Assembly: GCF_003030305.1 (NCBI RefSeq)
Contig: NZ_CP023676.1
Location: 2,108,001-2,172,000 of the forward strand
DNA: 64,000 nucleotides
Reading direction: 5' to 3'
From: Cutibacterium acnes
Lineage (GTDB): Bacteria > Actinomycetota > Actinomycetes > Propionibacteriales > Propionibacteriaceae
Part shown: piece by piece, positions 47,529-57,054 of the stretch
How positions within the stretch are numbered: position 1 is the stretch's first letter
How the letters are laid out: each line of letters starts with the position of its first letter
The notes under the pieces: model-generated
Told to the model about the DNA's origin: nothing
The model's database searches: none
The model's input: the letters and a program-made list of their open reading frames with translations, nothing else
Position numbers and translations under genes: made by a program

Positions 47529-48263
47529 ATGTCTGCCTCAGTGACGGCCGCAACCACCATGACGTCTCGCACGGCCTCAGCGGTCCGCACTCTCGACCTC
47601 ACTAAAACATACGGGTCCGGGACGACCCTTGTGAGAGCCCTGCGGTCGGTGACCCTCGACATACCTTCCGGACGGTTCACCGCAATCATGGGAGCGTCAG
47701 GTTCGGGCAAGTCGACCCTGCTGCACTGCATCACCGGGCTCGACTCCCCTACTTCGGGCCGGGTGTGGATTGGCGATACCGAGATCACCCATCTCGACGA
47801 CGACGCCCTCACCAAGCTACGTCGCCAGCACGTCGGGTTCGTGTTTCAATCTTTCAACCTCATGCCCACTCTCAGCGCTGCTGACAACATCACCCTGCCG
47901 CTGCGTCTGTCGCACACCAAGGTCGACAAGGAATGGTTTGACCACATCACCGGAATGCTCGGCATTACCGAGCGTCTTGGCCATAAGCCGTCGCAGATGT
48001 CTGGCGGACAGCAGCAGCGCGTCGCCGTCGCCCGCGCCCTGGTGACCCGCCCCGACGTCATCGTCGCCGACGAGCCGACCGGCGCCCTCGATTCGGAGGC
48101 CAGCGGCGATCTGCTCACCTTCCTGCGTCACTGCGTCGACGATCTTGGTCAGACCGTCGTCATGGTCACCCATGATCACGACGCCGCTGCCAGGGCCGAC
48201 GACATCGTCACCGTAACCGACGGCCAGGTCTCGACCGCTCGCAGCCAGGAGGCCCTGGCATGA
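47529..48263 (+). CDS. ABC transporter ATPase (MacB/LolD type)
   Basis: 244 residues, ATG 47529 with CAGGAG upstream. Walker A GASGSGKSTL, Q-loop VFQSFNLMPTLSAADN, signature MSGGQQQRVAVARAL, Walker B VIVADEPTGALD, H-loop VVMVTHDHDAA. Pairs with the FtsX-type permease, whose start overlaps its stop (ATGA). Confidence 0.95.
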   Translation: MSASVTAATTMTSRTASAVRTLDLTKTYGSGTTLVRALRSVTLDIPSGRFTAIMGASGSGKSTLLHCITGLDSPTSGRVWIGDTEITHLDDDALTKLRRQHVGFVFQSFNLMPTLSAADNITLPLRLSHTKVDKEWFDHITGMLGITERLGHKPSQMSGGQQQRVAVARALVTRPDVIVADEPTGALDSEASGDLLTFLRHCVDDLGQTVVMVTHDHDAAARADDIVTVTDGQVSTARSQEALA

Positions 48264-50683
48264 TCCACGAACGTCGTCGTCTTATACCCACGATGATCGC
48301 CGTCATCATTGGTGTGGCCTTCGTAGCCAGCACGCTGATGTTGATGGACTCGATCAAGGCCTACACGCTACGTATCCAGGCAGCAGCTGTCGGGGACGCC
48401 ACCGCAGTGGTGACCGCTAAGGAGCCCTCGAAGCCTATGTCCTCGATAACTGTCGACAAGGTTGCCGCAGTGCCCGGCGTGACCTCAGTGGAGCAGACCC
48501 GTAACGCCTTCCTCCAGCGCACCGACAACGGGCAGGCCTCCTTCGTCAACGGTCACCTGGTCCCGGCCCATCCCCACTTGGTCAAGGGCCGAGCACCAGC
48601 CAAGCTGGACGAGGTAGCCGTCAACCAATCCACTGCCGGCAACAACGCCGGGATCGGATCGAAGATCATCGTCAACGACCCCTCCCGAAACGGTGCGAAG
48701 CCCATTACCCTCACCGTGGTTGGTGTGCTCGACCCGGACGCCCGCACCACGACCACACCGACTTCCCCGGAAATTTACCTATCGGCCGCCAATCTGGGAC
48801 GCATCAGCGGTCATTCCGGTGCCAATACCGTGTACGTAAACTCTGACCGCCCTGCCTCGCAGATCGCGCAGGAGGTTTCGAAGGTTGTCGGCACCACAGC
48901 AACGGTCCGCACCGCCGACGACGAGCGAGCCTATGAGGCCAACCAAGCCTCCCAGGGATTCGCCGCCATGACGACCTTCATGGGAGCCTTTGCCGTGATC
49001 GCCCTGGTTGTAGCCGCGATCGTTATCGTCAACACCTTTACGATCCTCGTCGTACAACGCACTCGCACCCTCGCCCTGGCGCGCTGCATCGGTGCCACCC
49101 GAAAACAGGTGCGACGCTCGGTTCTCGGGGAAGCGCTCATCGCCGGTCTCATCGGGTCGGTTGTCGGAACTGCCCTGGGTATCGGCGTCACCCAGCTCAT
49201 GCTTATGGGCCTCAAGGCTGCTGGATCCCCGATCGACACCTCAGTGAGCGTCACCGTGACGTCCTGCATCATCCCAATCCTTGTAGGTGTGGTCGTCACA
49301 ACTCTGGCTGCCTTGCCTCCGGCACGACGCGCCACCAAGGTCACTCCAGTGGTGGCACTCCAGCCGGTGACTGAGACGCCCACTCGCAAGATTGGACGGG
49401 TCCGCGTCGGGTTCGGAACGCTGCTCTTCCTCGCTGGTACTGCCCTTGTCATCACCTGCGCAACGAGCGATATGGAGACGAAGAACGCCGTGATGTGCGG
49501 GGTCGCCGGCGGGTTCATCAGCTTTGCCGGAGTGCTCGTGTTAGCTCCTGTCCTCATCGGAAGCCTAGGCCGAGCCATCGGTGTCGCTCGTCCTGGCGGG
49601 ATTCCCGGGGAGCTGGCTATCGAGAACACCCAGCGCAACCCACGCCGCACTGCCACAACGGCGTCGGCTTTGCTTATCGGCGTCACCCTCATCGCCACCG
49701 TTGCGACGGGTGCCGCCACCGGTCGGGCCTCCATTGGCAACATGATGAACGGGCATTTCCCCGTTGACGCTACTGTGAGAGCCCAGGGCCCGCTCAACAA
49801 CGCCACCATTGGCGACGTCAAGAGGTCCGACGGTGTCTGTCAGGTCGCCACTGTGACGACGGTCCCCGGCACGGTTGAGGCCGGTGGCAAGGCCACAAAG
49901 GTCGCTGTCCAGGCAGCGTCTCCGGAGTTCCCCAAGGTCGTCCGTGACGAGTCCGCTGCCAAGGGACTCGACGACAGCCACGCTGTGGGAGCGCTGCCTG
50001 GGGCCGCCGATGGCAGCAAGATCACCGTCACCGTTAATGGGAAGAAAGCCAATCTGACCCTGGTACGACATGGCAAGGACAACGAGGGACTCATCGTCAC
50101 CCAAGGCATCCTCACCAAGCTGGCGCCTCATGCCCAACCCACTGAAATCCAGGTGCGTTATCAGGACGGCACCGATCAGTCCAAGGCCACCCAAGCCCTG
50201 TCCAAGTCGATGTCGACCCACCCAGGGGTGACGGTAACGTCATCGGCCGATCAGAAAGCCCAGATGGACAAGATCATCAACATCATGCTTGGGATGGTCG
50301 TCGGGTTGCTGGTGATTTCGGTCATCATTGCCATAGTCGGCGTCGCGAACACCTTGGGTCTATCGGTGGTAGAGCGCACCCGTGAGATCGGACTGTTACG
50401 CGCCCTCGGCCTGACTCGCGCACAGGTCCGATCGATGTTCGGCAAAGAAGCGCTCATGCTCTCGGGCATCGCAGCGATCCTGGGCATTGCCCTGGGGATC
50501 GGGTACGGCATCGCCGGATCCCACGCCCTTTTTGGCTCCCTCATGACCGTCGAGACATCCGTGCCATGGTTGCAGCTGCTCATCGTCGCCCTCGTTGCCG
50601 TGCTGGCCGGATGGCTGGCATCGGTGATCCCAGGCCGTCGAGGAGCCACGATCAAGCCGGCCGTCGCACTAGCTGAGGAGTGA
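48260..50683 (+). CDS. ABC permease with two FtsX domains
   Basis: 807 residues. One N-terminal span, an extracellular MacB-like domain (about 40-250), an FtsX block of three spans (about 255-365, including ALARCIGATRKQVRRSVLG), two central spans, a second extracellular domain (about 485-660) and a C-terminal FtsX block (about 675-800, ERTREIGLLRALGLTRAQVRSMFG). This is the duplicated layout of actinobacterial exporters for lipoproteins, peptides or antibiotics. Substrate unknown. Confidence 0.92.
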   Translation: MIHERRRLIPTMIAVIIGVAFVASTLMLMDSIKAYTLRIQAAAVGDATAVVTAKEPSKPMSSITVDKVAAVPGVTSVEQTRNAFLQRTDNGQASFVNGHLVPAHPHLVKGRAPAKLDEVAVNQSTAGNNAGIGSKIIVNDPSRNGAKPITLTVVGVLDPDARTTTTPTSPEIYLSAANLGRISGHSGANTVYVNSDRPASQIAQEVSKVVGTTATVRTADDERAYEANQASQGFAAMTTFMGAFAVIALVVAAIVIVNTFTILVVQRTRTLALARCIGATRKQVRRSVLGEALIAGLIGSVVGTALGIGVTQLMLMGLKAAGSPIDTSVSVTVTSCIIPILVGVVVTTLAALPPARRATKVTPVVALQPVTETPTRKIGRVRVGFGTLLFLAGTALVITCATSDMETKNAVMCGVAGGFISFAGVLVLAPVLIGSLGRAIGVARPGGIPGELAIENTQRNPRRTATTASALLIGVTLIATVATGAATGRASIGNMMNGHFPVDATVRAQGPLNNATIGDVKRSDGVCQVATVTTVPGTVEAGGKATKVAVQAASPEFPKVVRDESAAKGLDDSHAVGALPGAADGSKITVTVNGKKANLTLVRHGKDNEGLIVTQGILTKLAPHAQPTEIQVRYQDGTDQSKATQALSKSMSTHPGVTVTSSADQKAQMDKIINIMLGMVVGLLVISVIIAIVGVANTLGLSVVERTREIGLLRALGLTRAQVRSMFGKEALMLSGIAAILGIALGIGYGIAGSHALFGSLMTVETSVPWLQLLIVALVAVLAGWLASVIPGRRGATIKPAVALAEE

Positions 50684-50717
50684 GCAGACCTAGCGCCCTC
50701 GTGGTGACTGAGTGAGG

Positions 50718-50743
50718 TTTACAGCAAGCCCTGCTGCTGTAAA
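50718..50743. terminator. Bidirectional terminator, ABC permease / Nudix gene
   Basis: Perfect 9-bp stem TTTACAGCA / TGCTGTAAA with an 8-nt loop. It overlaps the Nudix stop codon and lies 35 bp past the permease stop. Confidence 0.75.
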
Positions 50744-51192
50744 GCCGGGATAACCCGGTCACACAGCAGCGGGGCCTGACGCACGTCGTCATAGCAGTGG
50801 TCGAGGTCAGTCCACTCGTACTCGACGATCTCGGAGTCTGGGACGGGCTCAGGCCAGATCTCACGCCAGTTGCACACGTAGACCACACACCGGATGCCGT
50901 CAGCGTCATGGTTAGCTGCGGGGGCGTCAAAGGTGCCGAGGTGCTTGAGGTCGTCCGGATCAAGAACCAGACGGGTTTCTTCTCGGGCCTCGCGAATGGC
51001 GGCCTCCAGCGGGGTCTCCCCCAGCTCAATCTTGCCTCCCGGCAAGATGACGTGATCGGCCCCCTTCTTGCGGACGTTGAGGCAAGTCCGGCCTCGCATC
51101 AGGCACACGGCGGCTAAGCTGAATATCACGCGGTCAGGGTATCGGCCGGAACCATCCCGCCAGGTCACCACACACTGGACGGACGGCGCCAC
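50719..51192 (-). CDS. Nudix hydrolase
   Basis: 157 residues at most; a GTG at 51129 (VIFSLAAVCLM) is a plausible shorter start. The Nudix box is complete: G-x5-E in GGKIELGE and REAREET at the correct spacing, preceded by NVRKKGADHVILPGG. Cytoplasmic; hydrolyses a nucleoside diphosphate derivative such as an oxidised nucleotide. Substrate not predictable. Confidence 0.88.
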   Translation of the reverse strand: MAPSVQCVVTWRDGSGRYPDRVIFSLAAVCLMRGRTCLNVRKKGADHVILPGGKIELGETPLEAAIREAREETRLVLDPDDLKHLGTFDAPAANHDADGIRCVVYVCNWREIWPEPVPDSEIVEYEWTDLDHCYDDVRQAPLLCDRVIPALQQQGLL

Positions 51193-51254
51193 GTCGCGCC
51201 CACCCTTCGATCAACACCGGTTCCCATCGACACCCGCCTCTAAACTCACAGACC

Positions 51255-52613
51255 GTGACCGAACCCGACCAGCAACTGCATCGCAGTCTGCGCAACCGAC
51301 ACATCCAACTCATCGCCTTGGGTGGCGCAATCGGAACCGGTCTGTTCTACGGAGCAGCCGACTCTATCGCGGCCGCCGGACCGGCGGTCATCGTCAGTTA
51401 CCTCGTTGGTGGCGTAGTGATCTATCTCATCATGCGAGCTCTTGGCGAAATGAGCGTCCACAACCCGACTTCGGGTGCCTTCAGTGAGTACGCGCACCAG
51501 TGGTGGGGAGATCTCCCCGGGTTCATCTCCGGCTGGAACTACTGGTTCAACTACATCTTCGTGTCGATGGCCGAGCTCTCGGTGGTCGGGATCTACATCA
51601 ACTATTGGTTCCCTGTCGTCCCCCGGTGGGTGTCAGCGGCGGTACTGCTTGCCATCGTCACAACCGTCAATCTCCTCCACGTCCGCGCCTACGGAGAAGT
51701 GGAGTTCTGGTTCGCCATCATCAAGGTCGTCGCGATTATTGCCATGATCGTCCTGGGCCTGTGGATTATATTCTTCGGCACCGGCTCCACCCCGGCGACT
51801 GGCATCGGCAATCTGTGGCGCAATGGCGGATTTTTGCCTCACGGCGTCACCGGGATGCTCGCCGGGATCATCGTCGTCATGTTCTCCTTTGGCGGCACCG
51901 AGCTCATCGGCATCACCGCCGGTGAGGCCGAAGATCCGCAGCGCTCCATCCCCAGGGCCATTAACCGAGTCGTCGGGCGCATCCTGCTGTTCTACGTCGG
52001 TGCGCTCATCGTCATGGTGGCGATTGTCCCGTGGACGAAGATCGACGGAAACGCCAGCCCCTTCGTCCAGATTTTCGACCTCGTCGGGATCCCGGGAGCG
52101 GCAGCCATCCTCAACCTCGTCGTTCTCACCGCAGCGATCTCGGCGTATAACTCTGGTCTGTACGCCAATGGACGCATGCTCCACGCCCTGGCCCATCAAG
52201 GGGATGCCCCCGCCTTCCTCGGCAAGGTAAATAAGGCCGGGTCGCCGTGGGCCGGGGTACTTCTGTCTAGCGCCGTAACAGCTATTGCAGTGGTCGTCGT
52301 CGGGCTGCTACCGGAACAGGCGTTCGTGTACATCATGTCGATCGCCATGATCGCCGCAATCATCAACTGGGCGACGATCATCATCACCCAGATGCTCTTT
52401 CGTCGCCGTCTCGACCCTGAATCCCGCTCCGAGCTGCGTTTCACGATGCCGGGAGCCCCCGTCACCAACTGGATCGTGCTGGCCTTCCTGGTACTCATGG
52501 TCGTCGTCATGACAACCATGCCGCCCTACCGGATCGCGGTGGCTATCGGCCCCATCTGGCTGGCTGTCCTGGGCCTGGGGTGGCAGCTGTCACGGCGCCG
52601 TCAGACTTTGTAA
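51255..52613 (+). CDS. Amino acid permease (APC superfamily, AAT family)
   Basis: 452 residues, GTG 51255, about 12 spans. N-terminal signature RHIQLIALGGAIGTGLFYG, then RALGEMSVHNPTSGAFSEYA and MFSFGGTELIGITAGEAEDP, typical of GabP/AnsP/CycA-like proton symporters. Which amino acid is carried cannot be said. Confidence 0.9.
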   Translation: MTEPDQQLHRSLRNRHIQLIALGGAIGTGLFYGAADSIAAAGPAVIVSYLVGGVVIYLIMRALGEMSVHNPTSGAFSEYAHQWWGDLPGFISGWNYWFNYIFVSMAELSVVGIYINYWFPVVPRWVSAAVLLAIVTTVNLLHVRAYGEVEFWFAIIKVVAIIAMIVLGLWIIFFGTGSTPATGIGNLWRNGGFLPHGVTGMLAGIIVVMFSFGGTELIGITAGEAEDPQRSIPRAINRVVGRILLFYVGALIVMVAIVPWTKIDGNASPFVQIFDLVGIPGAAAILNLVVLTAAISAYNSGLYANGRMLHALAHQGDAPAFLGKVNKAGSPWAGVLLSSAVTAIAVVVVGLLPEQAFVYIMSIAMIAAIINWATIIITQMLFRRRLDPESRSELRFTMPGAPVTNWIVLAFLVLMVVVMTTMPPYRIAVAIGPIWLAVLGLGWQLSRRRQTL

Positions 52614-52655
52614 ACGATCGGGTAAAACGACCGATAGGCGGTGACCCGAGGCTGT

Positions 52656-54233
52656 TTAGACCAGCACAATCACCTGTACTAGTAGGATTTTGACGACGGT
52701 TCCTAACGCGAAAAGGGCACCGTAGGCCGACTCGATCCGTTCGTCATTAACGAGAGAGTTGGCGTAGCTAAGGATGGCGGGCTGACCAACGAAGCCTGCA
52801 AAAGCACCCGTAGCGCGCTGGGCCGAAAGCTTCATACACCAGGCTGCTGCGATGACGATCGCACCACCAAGGACCAGGGTCACAGCCGAGACGGCAATAA
52901 CCGCCAGACCCGTCCCGCTCACCGCCTGGGACAAGAATGCTGGCCCGGACGCCAGCCCGACGCAGGCCAGGAAGATCATGAGCCCGAGCTGACGCAGAAT
53001 CGCGTTCGTCGCGTGCGGCAATTGCCACCGCAGCGGCCCCGTACGGTGAATCGATCCTAAGATCATGCCCATGACCAGCGGCCCAGCAGCGGTTCCCAGC
53101 TCGAACTGCAACCCCCTGGGCAGGGCCACCATGAGGGCACCGAGCAATAAGCCAAGAGCGGCACCCAATCCCAAAGACAGAGCATCCACTTGGGAGACGC
53201 GAGCCTCAGAGTCGCCAAAGAGGTCCGCAGCGTCGGAAAGGCGATGAGCTGGCACAACACACAGCACCCGATCTCCTGGCTGCAGGACGATATCGCTGCG
53301 AGCCAACATATCGAGGTCACCGCGACGTACTCGCGTCACCTTGCCACTGGTACGTCCGCGCACATCGATGCTGCCTAAGGTGCGGCCCACCAAGGCCGGG
53401 TTGGACACCACAAAGCGCCGGAAATCGAGCTCGTTGCGCTCGTTGGTGAGGGTGCGCTCGGAGACGTGCCCGAGGTGCTCGACAGCACGATTGACGTCGT
53501 CAGGGTTTCCGACCACCAGCACCTGATCACCGACGTGGAGATCGTCGTCGGGGGTGGCCAATCGCATCTCGCCATCGCGCAGCAGATAGGACATCCGAAC
53601 CTGGTCGTCATTAAAGCCAGGGGTCTGCCGGATCGATGTCTCCCGGTCGACGACTGTCGACACCGCGGTAAGCCCAGCCTCAGCCATTGAGGTGTTGTCT
53701 TTGCTGGCCGGCCAGCATCTCTTAGCAATGATTGCGACCATAATGAGCCCGACGACGACGCCCACGGGATAGGACAGCGCATACCCCACAAGAGTATCTG
53801 CGGCTCCATGGGTAGCCATCGATGCGGCGTCAATGGCTGGTGAGGTGAGGACACCGGCGTACAGACCCGCAACGTGAGCCGGGGTTAAACCGAAGAGTCG
53901 CCCCAGGCCGAGTCCAGCTGCGGCCATCACTGCCAACCCGACGACACCGGCGAGCATGAGGCCCCACTGACGTTTGAGGTCAGATAAGAAGGTCGATCCA
54001 GCAGCCAGGCCCACGGTGTAGCAGAACAGCACGACGCCTAGGCCTTTGATCATCCCCAGGTTTTGACCGAAGCGAGGATCAAGGGCCCCGACGACCAGCC
54101 CCATAAACAGGGCTCCAGCGGCACCAAATCTCAACGGGCCAAACTTGATTTGGCCTAGCAAGGCGCCGGAGGCCAGGACGATCAGGATCGTCAGCAGTTG
54201 ATGCGTGGCAAGAAAGTCGGTCAGTACTGTCAT
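52656..54233 (-). CDS. AspT/YidE-type transporter with two TrkA-C domains
   Basis: 525 residues from ATG at 54233 with an AGGAGC ribosome site; the open frame extends 90 residues further without conservation. Two five-span AspT halves (N-terminal QLLTILIVLASGALLGQ; C-terminal GLGAALGLLLGALMVALP) flank two TrkA-C-like regulatory domains (about 195-360, with GDQVLVVGNPDDVNRAVEHLG and GDRVLCVVPAHRLSDA). Family members include the aspartate:alanine antiporter and putative exporters. Confidence 0.88.
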   Translation of the reverse strand: MTVLTDFLATHQLLTILIVLASGALLGQIKFGPLRFGAAGALFMGLVVGALDPRFGQNLGMIKGLGVVLFCYTVGLAAGSTFLSDLKRQWGLMLAGVVGLAVMAAAGLGLGRLFGLTPAHVAGLYAGVLTSPAIDAASMATHGAADTLVGYALSYPVGVVVGLIMVAIIAKRCWPASKDNTSMAEAGLTAVSTVVDRETSIRQTPGFNDDQVRMSYLLRDGEMRLATPDDDLHVGDQVLVVGNPDDVNRAVEHLGHVSERTLTNERNELDFRRFVVSNPALVGRTLGSIDVRGRTSGKVTRVRRGDLDMLARSDIVLQPGDRVLCVVPAHRLSDAADLFGDSEARVSQVDALSLGLGAALGLLLGALMVALPRGLQFELGTAAGPLVMGMILGSIHRTGPLRWQLPHATNAILRQLGLMIFLACVGLASGPAFLSQAVSGTGLAVIAVSAVTLVLGGAIVIAAAWCMKLSAQRATGAFAGFVGQPAILSYANSLVNDERIESAYGALFALGTVVKILLVQVIVLV

Positions 54234-54388
54234 GAAGCTCCTGGCATCGTGCCGACGTTCCCGCCGCGACGGCAGGATGCGCGTCGCAGCAATCCCGGTC
54301 GATCCGGGACTTAACCCTTGAATTGTAGGCCTTCGCTCAGACACAGAGGTTGCACACAGCTGCATGGATTGATGCCGCCCAACGCGAA

Positions 54389-54418
54389 GGTGCCGCCACA
54401 ACGAATCGCGACGGCACC
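54389..54418 (-). terminator. Terminator of the alcohol dehydrogenase gene
   Basis: Perfect 7-bp stem GGTGCCG / CGGCACC, 15 bp past the stop on the minus strand. A second small hairpin (TCCCGG / CCGGGA) near 54291 lies in the transporter upstream region. Confidence 0.6.
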
Positions 54419-54432
54419 CGTGATGCGCTCCA

Positions 54433-55476
54433 TCAGGGCTTGACCAGGATACGGATCGGGTTGCCCTGGTGGGACTCGAGCTCCGCGATGCCGCTCTCGA
54501 CATCCTTCAACGGGATGACCTTTGAGATGGACTCCGTGAGGTCCAGGCGGTGATAGGACAACATCTCGGCGAGCAGGGCGATGTCCTGAGACTTGTAACC
54601 AAGGTGGCCAAGGACCTGCTTGCGTTGCAGGTTGAAGTTGAGGAATGGACCAGCGTCGATGTCCTGGGCGGACAGCCCAACCGAAACCGCCTTGCCATCA
54701 ACGTCGAGGGAGTCGACGCAGGCACGCAGCGTCGGCTTGATGCCGACGGCGTCGAAGGCAACGTCGATCATGCGGCCATGAGTGATGTCCTCGATTTTCT
54801 GCATGAGCTCGGGGTCGTCGCTACGCAGAGTGTGGTCGGCGCCGACTCGCTTAGCGCGCTCGAGGACAGCGTCATTGAGATCAATAGCAATGACGGGGAC
54901 GCCGCCGGCAAGCTTGGCTAGTTGGACGAGGTGGGTTCCGACACCGCCGACGCCCCACACGGCCACGGCATTGCCCATGTGGACCTTGCCGGTACGCACG
55001 ACGGCAGCATACGGGGTAGATACGGCGTCTGCGAGCAGAGCGGCCTGGTCCAGTGGGACGTTGTCAGGGATCTTCGTCATACCGGAGGCCTGCGCAATGT
55101 GGTACTCAGCCCATGCGCCGTCGTAGGCAAAAGCCATGAGGTTCAGATCCAGACAGTCCGTGAAGGCACCGCGGCGGCACTTGCGACACTTGAGACAAGG
55201 GCGACCGGCGGATGGGATGACGCGGTCACCCTCCTTCCAACCGATGACGCCCGCACCGAGCTCGACGATGGTTCCGGATGCCTCATGGCCCTGAGTCACT
55301 ACTGGCAGAGCTGCAGGGAACGCACCGCTAATGAGACTCAGGTCAGAATGGCAAATACCGCAGTAAGCGACCTTGACAAGCACCTCACCGGGTCCCGGGT
55401 GCGGGATCGGGATATCTTCGAGGGTGATAGACCGATCTGCGGCGTGGAAACGTTCAGCAAGCATGGTTTCTGTCAT
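54433..55476 (-). CDS. Zinc-dependent alcohol dehydrogenase (AdhP type)
   Basis: 347 residues from ATG at 55476 (GAGGGGAT upstream). Medium-chain dehydrogenase, cytoplasmic, NAD-dependent. Catalytic zinc: Cys39 in AYCGICHSDL and His64 in TQGHEASG. Structural zinc: Cys94, Cys97, Cys100, Cys108. Rossmann loop AVWGVGGVGTHLVQLAKLAG. Probably converts acetaldehyde and ethanol or a related alcohol. Confidence 0.92.
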   Translation of the reverse strand: MTETMLAERFHAADRSITLEDIPIPHPGPGEVLVKVAYCGICHSDLSLISGAFPAALPVVTQGHEASGTIVELGAGVIGWKEGDRVIPSAGRPCLKCRKCRRGAFTDCLDLNLMAFAYDGAWAEYHIAQASGMTKIPDNVPLDQAALLADAVSTPYAAVVRTGKVHMGNAVAVWGVGGVGTHLVQLAKLAGGVPVIAIDLNDAVLERAKRVGADHTLRSDDPELMQKIEDITHGRMIDVAFDAVGIKPTLRACVDSLDVDGKAVSVGLSAQDIDAGPFLNFNLQRKQVLGHLGYKSQDIALLAEMLSYHRLDLTESISKVIPLKDVESGIAELESHQGNPIRILVKP

Positions 55477-55579
55477 CGTTGATCCCCTCTGTGAGCGCGC
55501 CGACCCCATTGCCAACTGCCAACGCTATTGATGCCGAGGTTAATACGCCATCCTGCGGTTTGCTCGCTACTTCAGCCGA

Positions 55580-56488
55580 TCAGGACAGTGCGGCCTCGAC
55601 AGCCTCCGCTAGCACCTTGTGCCCTTGCTCGGATGGATGATCCCCGTCGTCAGTGAGCAGTGCTGTGTCATCACGCGTGCCATCTGCTCCCCTAAACGGG
55701 GTACGGAAGTCGACGTAGACCGCTCCGACCTCGTGGGCGATCTTCTTGACGTTGGCGTTGAAGGCCTCGGTGATCATATCGGTCACCTTGACGTAGTCGG
55801 GCCCGTTCTCGCGGCCCGCCTTGCCGTCCAGCCCCACGTCCCAATACCCGGTGACGACAACAGTCGCTCTCGGCGTCTTCATCGCGGCCTTGACGCGTTC
55901 CAGGATCGTCCGCACTCGATCAGTCACACCGTTAACATCATCAGCTATACATGACGCATCAGAATGAGCACACTGACCCACCATTGTGTCGAGGTCGAAG
56001 TCGTTCGCACCGATCGTCACTATCGCTAGATCAGACGTTGCCAGCAGAGCCTTCGCGTTATTGGACTCAAGCTGGGTCAATAGGTCAGCGGTCTTGTATC
56101 CCGATACCGACTCGTTATGCACAGCAGCCTTCACCCCGGCTTTACGTGCCATATCGGTGCCGACTCTCTCGATGAACGTCGTGCAGCCGGTACATGTGCC
56201 GCCCTGCGGCACCGAATCACCCAGGCCGAGGGTCGCCAAAGTTCCGCCATGCTCTGTCACCTGCCCAGCTGCGTACGCCGCAGGTGTTGGAGCTTGTAAC
56301 GGCGTGACCGTCGACGAGACAGCAGAGAACGCGCTCGTTGCCGGGCCCGGCGCGCTCGCGGCGCTAGACCTGTAGCGATTCTGAAACACCGACCCGAAGG
56401 CATGGGTATAAGGTCGCAACCCGATCGCTATTCCCGCCACGATGACCACAGCGACCACAACACTGAGAATCTTAAGAATTCTCTTCAT
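55580..56488 (-). CDS. Secreted SGNH/GDSL hydrolase
   Basis: 302 residues from ATG at 56488. N-terminal MKRILKILSVVVAVVIVAGIA is a signal peptide or anchor, followed by a Ser/Ala/Pro-rich linker. SGNH blocks: LGLGDSVPQGGTC (Ser nucleophile), block III IVTIGANDFDL, and block V DDGDHPSEQGH with Asp and His in D-x-x-H spacing, so the triad looks intact. Extracellular esterase or lipase; substrate unknown. It differs from the hydrolase at 463-1773, whose Asp position is Asn. Confidence 0.9.
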   Translation of the reverse strand: MKRILKILSVVVAVVIVAGIAIGLRPYTHAFGSVFQNRYRSSAASAPGPATSAFSAVSSTVTPLQAPTPAAYAAGQVTEHGGTLATLGLGDSVPQGGTCTGCTTFIERVGTDMARKAGVKAAVHNESVSGYKTADLLTQLESNNAKALLATSDLAIVTIGANDFDLDTMVGQCAHSDASCIADDVNGVTDRVRTILERVKAAMKTPRATVVVTGYWDVGLDGKAGRENGPDYVKVTDMITEAFNANVKKIAHEVGAVYVDFRTPFRGADGTRDDTALLTDDGDHPSEQGHKVLAEAVEAALS

Positions 56489-56576
56489 ACTCTCATCCTG
56501 CCTTACCAAGCCTCACCTGCATACCTCTCGCAGCAGGAGTCCAATCTGCATTCAGCAGATTCACAGCAGGCCACAC

Positions 56577-56603
56577 CATCGTGGTCTGAAGTCAACCACG
56601 ATG
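56577..56603 (-). terminator. Terminator of the dnaK operon
   Basis: Perfect 9-bp stem CATCGTGGT / ACCACGATG, 9-nt loop, overlapping the hspR stop codon. Confidence 0.7.
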
Positions 56604-57053
56604 AGAAGGCAGTGCCAACTGGGCATGAACGACCGTCCGACCCATATGCACCCGGCCGGTCGACTCAGCAGTAAAGACTCTCGGATCTTCACTGCCCTGG
56701 TAACGCGCCACTTGCATCCCACGCACGGTGTCGGTGAGCTCGTCCACCTGCTCCGACAACTGTTCGATCCTACGTTCCATCTGAAGGATCCTTCGGATGC
56801 CGTTGAGGTTAATCCCCTCTTCCTGGGACAGATGCTGGACCATCCGCAACGCAGCAACGTCACGCATCGAGTAGCGACGCCCCCGCCCCCGAGTGCGTTC
56901 GGGCACTACAAGCCCGAGCCGATCGTAAGTGCGCAGGGTCTGAGGGTGCATTCCGGCGAGCTCTGCCGCCACTGAGATGGCGAAGATGGCAGCGTCCTTG
57001 TCGATCACCGCAAGATCAACAGCGTCGGATAGATTCCTGCTGCGCCTCACCAT
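56592..57053 (-). CDS. hspR: Heat-shock repressor HspR
   Basis: 153 residues with a GGGAGGTG ribosome site inside the dnaJ end. MerR-type helix-turn-helix (AIFAISVAAELAGMHPQTLRTYDRLGL, then a wing with RYSMRDVAALRMVQ) and a dimerising helix (ERRIEQLSEQVDELTDTV). Actinobacterial HspR binds HAIR repeats with DnaK as co-repressor. Last gene of dnaK-grpE-dnaJ-hspR, so it is autoregulated; HAIR sites also precede clpB. Confidence 0.95.
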   Translation of the reverse strand: MVRRSRNLSDAVDLAVIDKDAAIFAISVAAELAGMHPQTLRTYDRLGLVVPERTRGRGRRYSMRDVAALRMVQHLSQEEGINLNGIRRILQMERRIEQLSEQVDELTDTVRGMQVARYQGSEDPRVFTAESTGRVHMGRTVVHAQLALPSHRG

Positions 57054-57054
57054 C

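Noticed and set aside
48931-49821. 296-residue minus-strand frame
   Set aside because: Antisense to the ABC permease; low-complexity Thr/Ala/Arg translation.
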